Positions 1 through 8,121 of a DNA stretch of 20,229 nucleotides are shown in pieces; the first letter of the stretch is position 1, and the number at the start of each line of letters is the position of its first letter. The DNA is from Dehalococcoidia bacterium (GTDB lineage: Bacteria > Chloroflexota > Dehalococcoidia > GIF9 > AB-539-J10). Made by a program: the position numbers and the translations under genes. Location: positions 1-20,229 of the forward strand of contig JAUWHW010000012.1 in the NCBI GenBank assembly GCA_030605665.1, given 5' to 3'. Below the pieces are notes generated by a model. That model saw nothing but the letters and a program-made list of their open reading frames with translations, had not been told where the DNA came from and did not search any database.

Positions 1-475
1 CTATCTCTCGAGCCAACTCAAGATGGGGAAGCTGGTCCTCACCAACAGGAACGATTTCCCCTTTGTAAAGGGCGATATCTGCAGTCATGAGGACAGGATA
101 GCCTACCAGCCCGTAGTTGACATTATCTGGCTGTGTCCTTACTTTTTCCTTAAACGTAGGCACACGTAATAGCCAACTCAAAGGGGTAATCATGCCAAAC
201 AAGGTACAAAGCTCCTCAACCTCAGGGACGTGCGACTGAACAAAGATAATGCTCCGCTCAGGGTCAATTCCGGCTGCGAGCCAGTCAAGCACCATATCAT
301 AGATATCCTGCTTAAGGCTATCCGTGCTCTCAAGCGTGGTCAGGGCGTGGATATCCACTACGGAGTAGATGCACTCGTGCTCATCCTGGAGGGAAACACA
401 ATTCTGAATAGTCCCTAGGTAATTGCCAATGTGTTGTCTGCCTGTGGGGCGAAAGCCAGAAAAGACATGCTTCAT
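1..475 (-). CDS. trpS: Tryptophanyl-tRNA synthetase, N-terminal part (cut by window edge)
   Basis: The minus strand reads open from an ATG at 475 down to position 1, giving about 158 residues with no stop. The protein begins MKHVFSGFRPTGRQHIGNYLG, the class I synthetase start of TrpS in which PTG...HIGN is the HIGH-type ATP-binding motif. It continues with VDIHALT, then the LDWLAAGIDP and QSHVPEVEEL segments, then VNYGLVGYPVLMTADIALYKGEIVPVGEDQLPHLELAREI, all in family order and typical of the Trp-binding fold. The enzyme charges tRNA-Trp in the cytoplasm. The KMSKS loop and anticodon-binding part lie outside the window. The ribosome binding site is weak (GAAGA about six bases upstream). It is transcribed divergently from the secreted-protein gene at 785. 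The family assignment is firm; only the 3' end is unseen. Confidence 0.96.
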   Translation of the reverse strand, partial: MKHVFSGFRPTGRQHIGNYLGTIQNCVSLQDEHECIYSVVDIHALTTLESTDSLKQDIYDMVLDWLAAGIDPERSIIFVQSHVPEVEELCTLFGMITPLSWLLRVPTFKEKVRTQPDNVNYGLVGYPVLMTADIALYKGEIVPVGEDQLPHLELAREI

Positions 476-703
476 AGCTAATCTTCAGACGAAGTTTAAC
501 ACAAAGGAGAAATAAGCAACAAGACTAAATGAATCTGACTTGATATATCACCTAATAAGTTAACTTAGCCAGGTATTTACACCCCTGCCTAAACATAGTG
601 GTAGCCTGCATTGGAAGCACTCCGAACTTCTCTTTGAGAAAAACAGCTTGTTCCGACTTTACAGCAATTGCTTATCTTCAAATAATGGCATCACCCCAAA
701 ATC
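476..703. other. AT-rich intergenic region between trpS and the secreted-protein gene
   Basis: No coding frame with recognisable protein is seen. The region must hold the trpS promoter on the minus strand and the upstream part of the plus-strand promoter. A 10-bp palindrome TGATATATCA lies at 541-550. I found no T-box-like or other RNA leader that I could support. Confidence 0.4.
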
Positions 704-743
704 TTAACGGGATTTTAATATTCCGATGTTACCATCATATCAT
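704..743 (+). promoter_or_regulatory. Direct-repeat regulator box and promoter of the secreted-protein gene (copy A)
   Basis: TTAACG (704-709) and TTAATA (715-720) are spaced 11 bp start to start, one helical turn. They are followed by TGT-TACCAT (727-735), with TATCAT (738-743) as an alternative -10 placed 17 bp after the second hexamer. The layout matches the boxes at 1372 and 3552. Direct repeats of this kind are the usual target of OmpR/PhoB-family dimers, and TTAACA-N5-TTAACA resembles the PhoP box of Bacillus subtilis. Control by the regulator encoded at 1439 is inferred. Confidence 0.6.
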
Positions 744-757
744 TATCAGCTGATAAT
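742..757. promoter_or_regulatory. Perfect 16-bp palindrome, candidate operator
   Basis: ATTATCAGCTGATAAT is a perfect inverted repeat with no spacer. It sits between the promoter box and the ribosome binding site (AAAGGAGGTG, 767-776) of the gene at 785. It overlaps the possible -10 at 738-743, where a bound repressor would block transcription. It could also be a short mRNA hairpin. I did not find a second copy in the window. Confidence 0.45.
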
Positions 758-784
758 AATGTGCAGAAAGGAGGTGAAATAGAA

Positions 785-1216
785 ATGTGGCGAAGCAAGA
801 AGTTTATTATTGTCTCGCTGGCGGTCGTAGTGCTGGTCGGGAGCATAGCCGGGGTAGCCCTTGCTGCCGATAATGAGGATAGGGACACAAGCCCGCCTGA
901 GGCTCAACAGGTGGTTCTACTAGACAGAGTCTGTGAAATCTACGAAGAGAACACAGGCGTCGCCATTGACCCACAGGAACTAAAAGATGCCTTTGCCCAG
1001 GCTCGAAGTGAAATGTGGGATAAAGCTCTACACAGCCGTCTCCAGAAGCTGGTAGAACAAGGCAAGATAACCCAAGCACAAGCTGACCAGTACGAGGAGT
1101 GGTGGCAGTCTAGGCCGGACGTCCCGATTAGACCGATTAGACATAGCTTATGTCGTCGTGGTGGATGGTGCTTCGGGAGCGGGCCATGCCCTAATCCAGT
1201 TGATACCAACTCGTAA
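785..1216 (+). CDS. Small secreted helical protein (DUF2680-like), possible envelope stress sensor
   Basis: This 143-residue protein has an N-terminal signal sequence: basic MWRSKK, a hydrophobic core to about residue 25, then VALAAD as a likely cleavage site. The mature part is mostly charged helix. Its core at 66-110 contains LVEQGKITQAQADQYEEW, a helix-turn-helix hairpin of the kind seen in DUF2680-like secreted proteins. The tail is rich in Cys, Arg and Gly (C123, C129, C135), which could bind metal or form disulfides. The ATG at 785 is chosen because AAAGGAGGTG (767-776) lies just before it; the upstream in-frame GTG at 761 lies before that site. It has its own promoter box and a terminator at 1306-1340. 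Its position next to a two-component system recalls CpxP/Spy-type accessory proteins, but that role is inferred and homology to them is not claimed. Confidence 0.8.
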   Translation: MWRSKKFIIVSLAVVVLVGSIAGVALAADNEDRDTSPPEAQQVVLLDRVCEIYEENTGVAIDPQELKDAFAQARSEMWDKALHSRLQKLVEQGKITQAQADQYEEWWQSRPDVPIRPIRHSLCRRGGWCFGSGPCPNPVDTNS

Positions 1217-1305
1217 AGCCTCTGGCCCTGGACTTTAGCAGGCAGATCGGTTCTGGCTGCTTTATGAAGCCAATGCAGCGAAAAGGGCAAAGCAAGTCAG
1301 TGATG

Positions 1306-1340
1306 AAAGGAGAGGGGAACATTCTCCCTCTCCTTTTAAT
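1306..1340 (+). terminator. Intrinsic terminator after the secreted-protein gene
   Basis: AAAGGAGAGGG (1306-1316) pairs perfectly with CCCTCTCCTTT (1326-1336) across a 9-base loop and is followed by TTAAT. It lies about 90 bases after the stop at 1216 and before the next promoter, so the gene at 785 and the regulator gene at 1439 are separate transcription units. Confidence 0.75.
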
Positions 1341-1371
1341 AAATATCTGGGCGAGATGAAAACCCTTAATA

Positions 1372-1401
1372 TTAACAATTCCTTAACATTTCTGTTATAA
1401 C
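1372..1401 (+). promoter_or_regulatory. Direct-repeat regulator box and promoter of the two-component genes (copy B)
   Basis: TTAACA (1372-1377) and TTAACA (1383-1388) are identical hexamers 11 bp apart. An extended -10, TGT-TATAAC, follows at 1393-1401. The first hexamer sits 18 bp from the -10, so the box overlaps the -35 position. This suggests autoregulation by the downstream OmpR-family regulator. Copies A and C have the same architecture. Confidence 0.7.
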
Positions 1402-1438
1402 ATTAGATAAACATGAGGAATCGCTAAGGGGCTCAGAA

Positions 1439-2134
1439 ATGGCAGGTAAAAGGATTCTGGTGGTTGACGATGATGTTAAAACGGTGGAACTGGTGAAGCT
1501 CTACTTGAACCGAGATGGCTACAAGGTTCTTACTGCTTATGATGGTGTTGAAGCCCTGCGCTTAGCTCGGGAAAGCCAACCTGACCTTATTGTTCTGGAC
1601 CTTATGTTGCCCGGCGTCGATGGGCTCGAAGTTTGCCGTACTCTCAGGGCTGAATCTGACGTGCCAATCATTATGCTCACTGCCAAGACTACTGAGCAGG
1701 ACAAGCTAACAGGCCTGGACTTAGGGGCAGATGACTATGTGACCAAGCCCTTCAGTCCTAGGGAACTGGCAGCTAGAGTACGGACAGTACTCAGGCGCCT
1801 CCCGGGGGAGCGAGGTCCTGCAGAGATTAAGCATGGCGAGCTTACCGTGAATTTTCGTAAATACGAGGCATCTATCGCCGGTAGGTCTCTAAATCTCACC
1901 CCGGTTGAATTCAAGCTGCTGGGGGTTCTCGTCAAGGAACCGGGTAGGGTTTTCAGCCGGGGACAGCTTATTGAAAAGGCCCTTGGCTATGATTTTGACG
2001 GCTTCGATCGCACTATAGATGTTCATATCCTCAATCTGCGTCGAAAGCTTGAGCCAGACCCCAACCATCCCAGATACATAAAGACGGTATACGGAGCTGG
2101 TTACAAGTTTTTGGAAGTGAGAAGTGATACATAG
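1439..2134 (+). CDS. OmpR/PhoB-family response regulator
   Basis: 231 residues. The receiver domain (about 4-118) has the acidic pair D11/D12, the phospho-acceptor D54 in IVLDLMLP, T81 in IIMLTAK and K103 in TKPF. A winged-helix DNA-binding domain (about 128-227) ends in the classic [18 protein letters not shown]...[11 protein letters not shown]. It is phosphorylated by the kinase encoded immediately downstream and binds direct-repeat DNA sites as a dimer; the boxes at 704, 1372 and 3552 are the obvious candidates. AAGGGG about 6-10 bases upstream serves as ribosome binding site. The kinase gene starts inside this gene's last codons, which implies translational coupling. The signal is unknown. 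PhoP/PhoB-like regulators share this sequence profile, so phosphate control cannot be excluded, though the neighbours point to export or envelope stress. Confidence 0.95.
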   Translation: MAGKRILVVDDDVKTVELVKLYLNRDGYKVLTAYDGVEALRLARESQPDLIVLDLMLPGVDGLEVCRTLRAESDVPIIMLTAKTTEQDKLTGLDLGADDYVTKPFSPRELAARVRTVLRRLPGERGPAEIKHGELTVNFRKYEASIAGRSLNLTPVEFKLLGVLVKEPGRVFSRGQLIEKALGYDFDGFDRTIDVHILNLRRKLEPDPNHPRYIKTVYGAGYKFLEVRSDT

Positions 2135-3455
2135 TTTGAAGTTTCGTCTCCTGGTGGCTTTCACCCTGGTGATACTGGTGACCGTTGGCACCGTATCCTT
2201 CTTCGTCAGCCGGAGCACCGGGGGTGAAATCCGCCAATATGGGGAACGTAGCAAGCAAATACGCATCGCCAGGATGGAACATGTGCTGTCCAGTTATTAC
2301 TATCGACAAGGAGACTGGGCGGGCATCCAGCCCTTAGTAGAGCATATGGGGACTCTTCACGGGGGGCGTATTGTGCTGACCGACGCCAGTGGAATAGTAG
2401 TCGCTGATTCTCAGGGAGACCTTTTAGGGCAGCAGTACCATCCTGCCTCACCGGGTAAGACTCTATCACCGCCATGGGGAGAAGGTACTCTGGGGACGCT
2501 CTATATCAGCCCATCGGTAGATTCTGCTTCACCACAAAGCCTCTGCGAGTCAATAAATCGCCTTCTCCTCTGGGGAGGCTTATTGGCAGTTGCCGTCGCC
2601 TTGGTATTCACCTTTGTCCTGTCGCGGCGAATTTCAGCGCCCATTCATGCTCTTACCCTGACTGCCAAGCAATTGGGACAGGGCAATTTTTCCCAGAGGG
2701 TCCAGCTTCGTGGCAAAGGCGAAGTGCAAGAACTAGCCCAAGCCTTTAACTCCATGGCTAGTGACCTAGAGCGCGCTGAACAATTGCGTCGGAATCTGGT
2801 GGCTGATGTTGCTCACGAACTGAGAACCCCGCTTTCTAATATCCAGGGCTATCTGGAGGCGGTCGGTGATGGGGTAATAGCAGCGGATGCAGCGACGATT
2901 CGCTCCCTCTATGAAGAGGCAACTCTGCTGTCGCGGCTAGTTGATGACCTTCAGGACCTAGCCATTGCTGAGGCAGGCGAACTAAAGCTGGTTTTTCAGG
3001 CAGAAGACATCGCTGAGTTAATCAACCGAACAGTGGCTGCGGTGCAATCTCAGGTGTCGGCAAAGGGGTTATTGGTGTCCATTGACCTGTCCGATAAGCT
3101 ACCACCAGTGAACATTGACTACCACCGGATTAGCCAGGTATTGCGCAACCTTCTGGAGAACGCGGTGGCTCACACTGCTAAGGGAGAGGCCATCACTGTG
3201 ACTGCCAGACAGCAGGGTAGCTGGGTAGAGGTAGGCGTGATAGACACCGGTGAAGGTATTCCTGCTGAGGACCTGCCTAACATCTTTGAGCGCTTCTATC
3301 GTGTGGACAAGTCCCGCACCAGAGCCACGGGCGGCAGTGGTCTGGGTCTCACTATTGCCAAGCGTTTGGTCGAGGCTCATAGCGGTAAGATTGAAGTCCA
3401 GAGTGAACTGGGAAAGGGCAGCAGTTTTTCGTTCACTGTTCCTATTGCAAAGTAG
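2124..3455 (+). CDS. Membrane sensor histidine kinase (HAMP-HisKA-HATPase)
   Basis: 443 residues starting at GTG 2124, preceded by GGAAGTGAG and overlapping the regulator gene by 11 bases. There are two membrane helices (about 9-29 and 147-167) around an extracytoplasmic sensor of about 117 residues. A HAMP linker (168-222) follows, then a HisKA dimer helix with the phospho-acceptor H231 in [12 protein letters not shown]. The ATPase domain shows the N box around N346 (NLLENA), G1 DTGEGIP (374-380), the F box FERFYR (388-393) and G2 GGSGLGL (403-409). All catalytic elements are present, so it should be active. It should phosphorylate the regulator encoded upstream. The sensor domain resembles no ligand-binding fold I can name from sequence alone. 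It may sense the exported substrate or the secreted protein encoded at 785; this is inference. Confidence 0.95.
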   Translation: MIHSLKFRLLVAFTLVILVTVGTVSFFVSRSTGGEIRQYGERSKQIRIARMEHVLSSYYYRQGDWAGIQPLVEHMGTLHGGRIVLTDASGIVVADSQGDLLGQQYHPASPGKTLSPPWGEGTLGTLYISPSVDSASPQSLCESINRLLLWGGLLAVAVALVFTFVLSRRISAPIHALTLTAKQLGQGNFSQRVQLRGKGEVQELAQAFNSMASDLERAEQLRRNLVADVAHELRTPLSNIQGYLEAVGDGVIAADAATIRSLYEEATLLSRLVDDLQDLAIAEAGELKLVFQAEDIAELINRTVAAVQSQVSAKGLLVSIDLSDKLPPVNIDYHRISQVLRNLLENAVAHTAKGEAITVTARQQGSWVEVGVIDTGEGIPAEDLPNIFERFYRVDKSRTRATGGSGLGLTIAKRLVEAHSGKIEVQSELGKGSSFSFTVPIAK

Positions 3456-3551
3456 CGTTCTCTTCGGGTAGTGCGTCCGCTGAACTACCTCTCTATCCCT
3501 TGTCCACCTCTATCCACTCTAAGGCTGCAGGCTCCGCTCGGGCTGCCAAGC

Positions 3552-3583
3552 TTAACAACTTCTTAACAATTTCCTGTTATACT
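3552..3583 (+). promoter_or_regulatory. Direct-repeat regulator box and promoter of the export operon (copy C)
   Basis: TTAACA (3552-3557) and TTAACA (3563-3568) are again 11 bp apart, followed by the extended -10 TGT-TATACT (3575-3583). From the first hexamer through the -10 the sequence closely resembles the region upstream of the regulator gene, with two extra bases between box and -10. This indicates that the export operon belongs to the same regulon. Confidence 0.72.
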
Positions 3584-3648
3584 ACTTTGCTAGAAGTGTA
3601 TTTGGTCTCGCTACCAACCACAACAGCAGAAAGGCACGAGTAAATGCA

Positions 3649-4992
3649 ATGAAAGTATTGAATAGAATGAAAGTCCTAATGAAAAAGAGAGTATCAAAGA
3701 TAATACTAATCTTGGTGCTATGCGGGGTCGGAGCTCTCTTGCTAAGCAATGCTTTTAAACCAGACCAGGCCTTGATGTCAGAGTATCAGATAGTCACCGC
3801 ACAGTGGGGAGATCTAACAATAGATATCACCAGCAGCGGCAATCTGGAGTTATCCCACAAAGAGGACCTCGCTTTCGAGATGGCGGGAACAGTGGAAGAA
3901 ATTCTGGTGGAAGAGGGCGAATCCGTCGCAGAAGGACAAGTCCTGGCAACCCTAGATACGTCGGAGTGGGAGAAGGAGTTAACCACATTGCAGCTTAATC
4001 TGCTCCAGGCAGAGATAAACTTGGAGAATGCCAAATATGCCCTGGATAAGGCTGAGGAACGGACCACCATCACTACTACCGGAAACGTTGTAGTCAATGA
4101 ATCCTACGACCCGTGGGAAGTAGACATAAAAGAAATGCAGGTCGAGCTTGCCGAAGCGCGTTTCGAGGACGCTAAAGAAGCGCTGGAAGAAGCCCTTGAG
4201 AAGAGTCCCGAGATTATTGCTCCCTTTGACGGTTTCATCACCAAAGTAAACGTTGAGGGTGGCGACGAGGTACTGACAGGAATGGTAGCCGTAGAGCTCG
4301 CCGACCCCAACAAGTTTGAAGCCGATATCCTGGTCAGCGAAATGGATATTCTGCAGGTAAAGCTAGGGGGAGAAGCCACTGTGCAGGTGGATGCCATGCC
4401 AGTGGTTGTCCTCCCGGCTAAAGTCACCCATATCTCGCCAACAGCCACCATTCAAGCAGGTGTGGTGAACTACGAAGTGAAGGTTGAAGTAGCTTCACTT
4501 GAAGAAATGATACAGCAACAGCAGGAGGCAAGGCAGGAGGCAATGGAGAAGATAGCGCAGGGAGAACTCCCCGAGGAACTTAAAGAAGCCGTTGAAGAGG
4601 GACAGATCACTCAGGAACAGGCCGAAGAAATGATGAAGCAGAGGCAAGGGGATTGGCAAGAAATGATGCCAACGATGATACCTGAAGACTTCCAGCTCAG
4701 AGAGGGCCTCACCGTCACCGTGAGCATAATAGTGGAGGAGAAGGACGATGTACTGCTCCTACCAAACGCAGCGATTATCCGCCAGGGAGGTAGCACCTAT
4801 GTTCAGGTAATGTCACCGAATGGTGTCATCGAAGAACGTTCGATAACTACTGGCATCAGCAACTGGCAGTACACCGAAGTAATCGACGGGCTCAGTGAAG
4901 GTGAGCAAGTAGTTGTTCCACAGGGGGTCACCACTACATCAACGACGGCACGACAAGGAATGATGCCGGGAATGGGGAGAGTGCTGCATTGA
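3649..4992 (+). CDS. HlyD/MacA-family membrane fusion (adaptor) protein with an inserted helical segment
   Basis: 447 residues. A hydrophobic N-terminal anchor (about 18-33) has no convincing lipobox. A biotinyl-lipoyl-like half follows (GNLELSHKEDLAF...GTVEEILVEEGESVAEGQVLATLD, 65-103). Next come a short coiled coil (about 104-185), the second lipoyl half (IIAPFDGFITKVNVEGGDEV, 189-208) and beta-barrel parts, ending with LREGLTVTVSI and a C-terminal domain. It links the transporter encoded downstream to the cell exterior, as MacA or Bacillus YknX does. Unusual is the Glu/Gln-rich stretch at about 284-346, which splits the beta-barrel where relatives usually have a short loop. It contains AVEEGQITQEQAEEMMKQ, resembling the protein encoded at 785. 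The ATG at 3649 was taken; AAAGG lies rather far upstream, and Met7 or Met11 are alternatives. The stop overlaps the ATPase start. Confidence 0.9.
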   Translation: MKVLNRMKVLMKKRVSKIILILVLCGVGALLLSNAFKPDQALMSEYQIVTAQWGDLTIDITSSGNLELSHKEDLAFEMAGTVEEILVEEGESVAEGQVLATLDTSEWEKELTTLQLNLLQAEINLENAKYALDKAEERTTITTTGNVVVNESYDPWEVDIKEMQVELAEARFEDAKEALEEALEKSPEIIAPFDGFITKVNVEGGDEVLTGMVAVELADPNKFEADILVSEMDILQVKLGGEATVQVDAMPVVVLPAKVTHISPTATIQAGVVNYEVKVEVASLEEMIQQQQEARQEAMEKIAQGELPEELKEAVEEGQITQEQAEEMMKQRQGDWQEMMPTMIPEDFQLREGLTVTVSIIVEEKDDVLLLPNAAIIRQGGSTYVQVMSPNGVIEERSITTGISNWQYTEVIDGLSEGEQVVVPQGVTTTSTTARQGMMPGMGRVLH

Positions 4993-5657
4993 TTAAGTTG
5001 CAGGATATAACTAAAGTCTATCCAATGGGCAAGAGAGAGTTGGAGGTGCTGAGAGGAATAAACCTGAATATTGGGAGGGGTGAAATGGTGGCGATTATGG
5101 GGCCCTCCGGCTCGGGAAAGACCACCATACTTAACCTTATTGGTTGCCTGGATAAACCAACTTCAGGCAGTTACTACCTGGAGGGTAGAGAAGTAAGCCG
5201 CCTCAGCAGTGGTGAACTGGCCCAGGTCAGAGGTCAGAAGATTGGCTTTGTCTTTCAGACTTTTAATCTGTTGCCCCGGCTTTCAGCACTGGCTAATGTG
5301 GAACTTGGTCTGAGATACGCCGGTGGCGGAGACTCTGACCGTGCTATAGAGGCACTGGCTAAGATTGGGCTCTCCGACCGGGCTAATCATCGTCCCACCG
5401 AACTCTCAGGTGGAGAGCAGCAACGGGTCGCCATCGCCCGGGCTCTGGTGAAAAACCCACCCCTGATTCTGGCAGACGAGCCTACCGGCAACCTGGACAG
5501 CCGCTCCGGCGAGGAGATTATCTCCATACTCACCTCCTTACATAGTGAGCAGAATATTACCTTAGTTGTAGTCACCCATGACCCTAACATTGCTCACCAC
5601 TGCCAGCGCATCATTCATGTCAAAGATGGTCAGGTAGTAGCGGAGGAGAGGGTATGA
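4989..5657 (+). CDS. MacB/LolD-type ABC transporter ATPase
   Basis: 222 residues with a complete ATPase: Walker [10 protein letters not shown] (38-46), Q-loop Q90 in [12 protein letters not shown], signature [15 protein letters not shown] (139-153), Walker [13 protein letters not shown] (159-170) and the switch His197 in VVVTHDPN. The [10 protein letters not shown] and EPTGNLDS patterns are typical of the MacB/LolD/FtsE group, which works with FtsX-fold permeases. The start is TTG 4989, overlapping the adaptor's TGA, with GGGGAGAG just upstream; its own TGA overlaps the permease ATG. These overlaps suggest a tightly coupled operon. It powers mechanotransmission-type export with the adaptor and permease. 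The substrate is unknown. Confidence 0.95.
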   Translation: MIKLQDITKVYPMGKRELEVLRGINLNIGRGEMVAIMGPSGSGKTTILNLIGCLDKPTSGSYYLEGREVSRLSSGELAQVRGQKIGFVFQTFNLLPRLSALANVELGLRYAGGGDSDRAIEALAKIGLSDRANHRPTELSGGEQQRVAIARALVKNPPLILADEPTGNLDSRSGEEIISILTSLHSEQNITLVVVTHDPNIAHHCQRIIHVKDGQVVAEERV

Positions 5658-6886
5658 AGAAGTGGCTTGAACCTTTTTCTGCTGCCTGGGTGGGGGTGGT
5701 CACTCACAAGCTTCGCAGCTTTCTGACCATTCTGGGAATCGTTATTGGCATAGCTGCGGTGATTGCCCTGATGTCCATCGGTAGAGGCGTTGAGGCAAGC
5801 ATAGTCTCCAATATTAAGAGTATGGGGTCAGACCTGATTATGATCAGCCCCGGGGCATCCATGTTTGGCGGCGTCAGGAGCACTGCCAGCAGCGTTAGAA
5901 GGCTGACCATGGAAGATGCGGAGGCAATATCAGAACAGGTCTCCTACATATCTGCCGTGGCTCCTTCTTACTCCAGCAATCTCCAGCTAGTCGTCGGTGG
6001 TGAGAATATGAATACCCAGGTCACCGGGGTGACCCCGGAGTATTGGGAGGTACAGAATTTAGAGATTGCCAGTGGTGCTTTCATTTCCGAGTATGATTAC
6101 CAGCGTGGCGCCAAGGTAGCCGTGCTCGGCTCCAATATAAAAGAGACCCTCTTCGGAGATGCTGCCCCCATAGGGCAACAGATGCGGATGGGCAGCATTA
6201 TTGTGCGTGTTGTCGGCATACTGGATAGCAAGGGGGGCATGTGGGGCTCGCCTGATGATGCTATCCTTATCCCGTTGACCGCCTTGCAGCAGACGGTTGC
6301 CCAGCCGCGAACTGCCCAGGGTGAGCGAATTGTGTCATCCATAGCCCTGACGGTAAGCGATGAAGAGCAGGCTGATTACGTCGTTGCGGAAATCACCAGC
6401 CTGCTCCGCACCCGCCACCGGCTTGGTCCCGGCGTGGATAATGACTTCACCATTACCTCCATGGAGGAGATAGCCAGTGCCCTCTCTGAAGCGATAGGCA
6501 CGATGACCATTTTTCTAGGCGCTATCGCTGCCATTTCATTGCTGGTGGGAGGCATCGGCGTGATGAACATAATGCTGGTGTCAGTAATAGAGAGAACCAG
6601 AGAGATAGGCATCCGTAAGGCGCTGGGAGCCAGGGAGCGGGATATATGGGGTCAATTCCTCATTGAAGCAGCATTCCTGACGCTTACTGGCGGTATCATC
6701 GGGGTTATCGTGGGCTGGGGCGCCTCATACGTCGTTACCAGCACGGGACTAATAACAACCGTGGTTACTGCTGATATAGTTATCCTTGCCGTTTCGGTAT
6801 CGGTTGGCATTGGTCTATTCTTTGGATTTTACCCCGCCTGGCAGGCCTCCCGCCTTAACCCCATCGAAGCACTCAGGTCTGAGTAG
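5654..6886 (+). CDS. MacB-type ABC transporter permease (FtsX fold)
   Basis: 410 residues, beginning in an ATGA overlap with the ATPase gene. It has the MacB topology: a first membrane helix (about 20-43, LRSFLTILGIVIGIAAVIALMS), then a large extracytoplasmic MacB_PCD domain (about 45-280). Three more helices form the FtsX domain (about 284-310, 337-363, 370-395). The tail FYPAWQASRLNPIEALRSE is a strong family hallmark, as is ERTREIGIRKALGARERDI after helix 2. ATPase and permease are separate proteins, as in YknYZ-type systems, rather than fused as in Escherichia coli MacB. No outer-membrane channel gene is nearby, consistent with a single-membrane cell. Possible cargoes are peptides, antibiotics or lipoproteins; none is indicated directly. 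Confidence 0.94.
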   Translation: MKKWLEPFSAAWVGVVTHKLRSFLTILGIVIGIAAVIALMSIGRGVEASIVSNIKSMGSDLIMISPGASMFGGVRSTASSVRRLTMEDAEAISEQVSYISAVAPSYSSNLQLVVGGENMNTQVTGVTPEYWEVQNLEIASGAFISEYDYQRGAKVAVLGSNIKETLFGDAAPIGQQMRMGSIIVRVVGILDSKGGMWGSPDDAILIPLTALQQTVAQPRTAQGERIVSSIALTVSDEEQADYVVAEITSLLRTRHRLGPGVDNDFTITSMEEIASALSEAIGTMTIFLGAIAAISLLVGGIGVMNIMLVSVIERTREIGIRKALGARERDIWGQFLIEAAFLTLTGGIIGVIVGWGASYVVTSTGLITTVVTADIVILAVSVSVGIGLFFGFYPAWQASRLNPIEALRSE

Positions 6887-7071
6887 GGGCTAGCTTACCA
6901 GTTATGCTGTTGTTGTCGCTGAACAAGTTGGCAAATTGTATTGTGAGGTAGTGCCTGGCTCAGAGTTTAATTAAGCAATATAAATACCAAGCCAATGAAC
7001 GAGAATAGTGGAATCTGGGATAGTAGACTAAGTAGCCAACTAACTCAATTAAGGTAATACGATTACCTATT

Positions 7072-7148
7072 TGGTAGCGCATACCGGATTCGAACCGGTG
7101 ATCTCCTCCTTGAGAGGGAGGTGTCCTAACCCCCTAGACGAATGCGCC
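7072..7148 (-). tRNA. tRNA-Glu (anticodon CTC), CCA encoded
   Basis: The minus strand folds as a cloverleaf. Acceptor GGCGCAT pairs with ATGCGCT (first pair G-U). The D arm has GTCTAGGGGGTTAGGAC, typical of tRNA-Glu. The anticodon stem is CCTCC/GGAGG with loop CTCTCAA, giving anticodon CTC. The T arm is CCGGTTCGAATCCGG. A discriminator A and an encoded CCA follow. It reads GAG codons. Confidence 0.93.
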
Positions 7149-7217
7149 ATCTTTCACTATTCATTATCGCTTTTTATTCCCAGGATTGCAATCTCTGTTA
7201 ACTAAAACTGCGGCTCT

Positions 7218-7715
7218 TCAGCAAGAAAAGGCTTCTTTAGAGTCTTTTTCGTAGCCGTCATCACTGGGAAGATTCGACTGCCGGGCAGCCTGCATGGCCA
7301 GTTCATCACAGCGTGCATTTTCAGAACTTACTGCATGTCCTTTAACCCAAATAAACTCCACTTCGTGGTATTCACATAACTGCACCAGCCTTCCCCATAA
7401 ATCGGGGTTCAATGCCCTTTTCCTCTTGTTACGCATCCAGCCATTTGCTTGCCATCTCTCAGCCCAACCTTCTGACATGGCCTTAACCAAGTATGCAGAG
7501 TCACTATGTAGCACTACCCTGCATTTCTCCTTCAGTGCCTCTAACCCCACAATGGCAGCCATTATTTCCATCCGGTTATTGGTAGTCTTACGGAATCCCC
7601 CTGATAGCTCCCTTCTATGGTCTTTATATAAGAGCACTGTCCCATAACCACCAGGCCCAGGGTTGCCACTACACGCACCATCAGTATACACAGTCACATG
7701 CTTAAGTTCTCTCAT
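7218..7715 (-). CDS. rnhA: Ribonuclease HI
   Basis: 165 residues. The RNase H fold starts with [19 protein letters not shown] and has the catalytic carboxylates D12, E50 (NNRMEIMAA), D72 (LHSDSAYLV) and D137 (ENARCDELA), plus the mobile His127 in VKGHAV. The segment [24 protein letters not shown] is the basic handle region of bacterial RNase HI. It removes RNA from RNA/DNA hybrids such as primers and R-loops. The length is about ten residues more than the E. coli enzyme because of a polar C-terminal tail. It lies between two tRNA genes on the same strand. Assignment is firm. Confidence 0.96.
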   Translation of the reverse strand: MRELKHVTVYTDGACSGNPGPGGYGTVLLYKDHRRELSGGFRKTTNNRMEIMAAIVGLEALKEKCRVVLHSDSAYLVKAMSEGWAERWQANGWMRNKRKRALNPDLWGRLVQLCEYHEVEFIWVKGHAVSSENARCDELAMQAARQSNLPSDDGYEKDSKEAFSC

Positions 7716-7821
7716 TAACCTCTATCCCGATATTAAGGTAACAGACCCTTCAGTTGAATGTCAAAGCTTTGTACGACTTGCCCCTCCGCCACATCCACAT
7801 AATTACCCAGCTCTTTGTCGT

Positions 7822-7895
7822 TGGCTGGGGATCCAGGATTCGAACCTGGCCTAACTGATCCAGAGTCAGTCGTCCTACCGCTAGACTAATCCCCA
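7822..7895 (-). tRNA. tRNA-Gln (anticodon CTG), CCA encoded
   Basis: The minus strand gives acceptor TGGGGAT pairing with ATCCCCA, a D arm with TAGTCTAGCGGTAGGACG, and anticodon stem ACTGA/TCAGT with loop CTCTGGA (anticodon CTG). The T arm is CCAGGTTCGAATCCTGG, followed by discriminator G and encoded CCA. It reads CAG codons. Acceptor U1-A72 is typical of bacterial tRNA-Gln. Confidence 0.94.
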
Positions 7896-8121
7896 ACAAA
7901 TTTAATTATAACTGAATAGCAACCGCCAGGACAAGAAGTTGTGCTCGTTCATTATAACTAGCGATACATCCACTTCCATGGTTTCTACTTTGCTAATATA
8001 GCTGTGTGTCTGTAGATATGGGTCTGTACCTATAGGTCTAAAGCCCCATAGGTCGGGGCTTCAGCCTCGTCTCTGAATTAGCTCTCCCTCACTGCCAAGC
8101 AATCCTGAGTGAGCATAGATA
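7896..8121. other. Intergenic region with one hairpin
   Basis: No gene is seen. AAGCCCC (8041-8047) pairs with GGGGCTT (8055-8061) across a seven-base loop, followed by CAGCCTCGT. The last part resembles the GGCTTCAGCCTCGTG arm of the terminal-inverted-repeat element at 16143, so this may be repeat debris. Confidence 0.4.

Noticed and set aside
230..418. Plus-strand frame of 62 codons
   Set aside because: It is antisense to trpS, whose translation shows all expected conserved motifs.
3513..3551. Possible terminator after the kinase gene (GCAG...CTGC near 3526-3547)
   Set aside because: The stem is only about four pairs with no T-run, so it is too weak to call.
7072..7895. tRNA genes as attachment sites of an integrated element
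   Set aside because: No partial tRNA copy, integrase or element boundary was found in the window.
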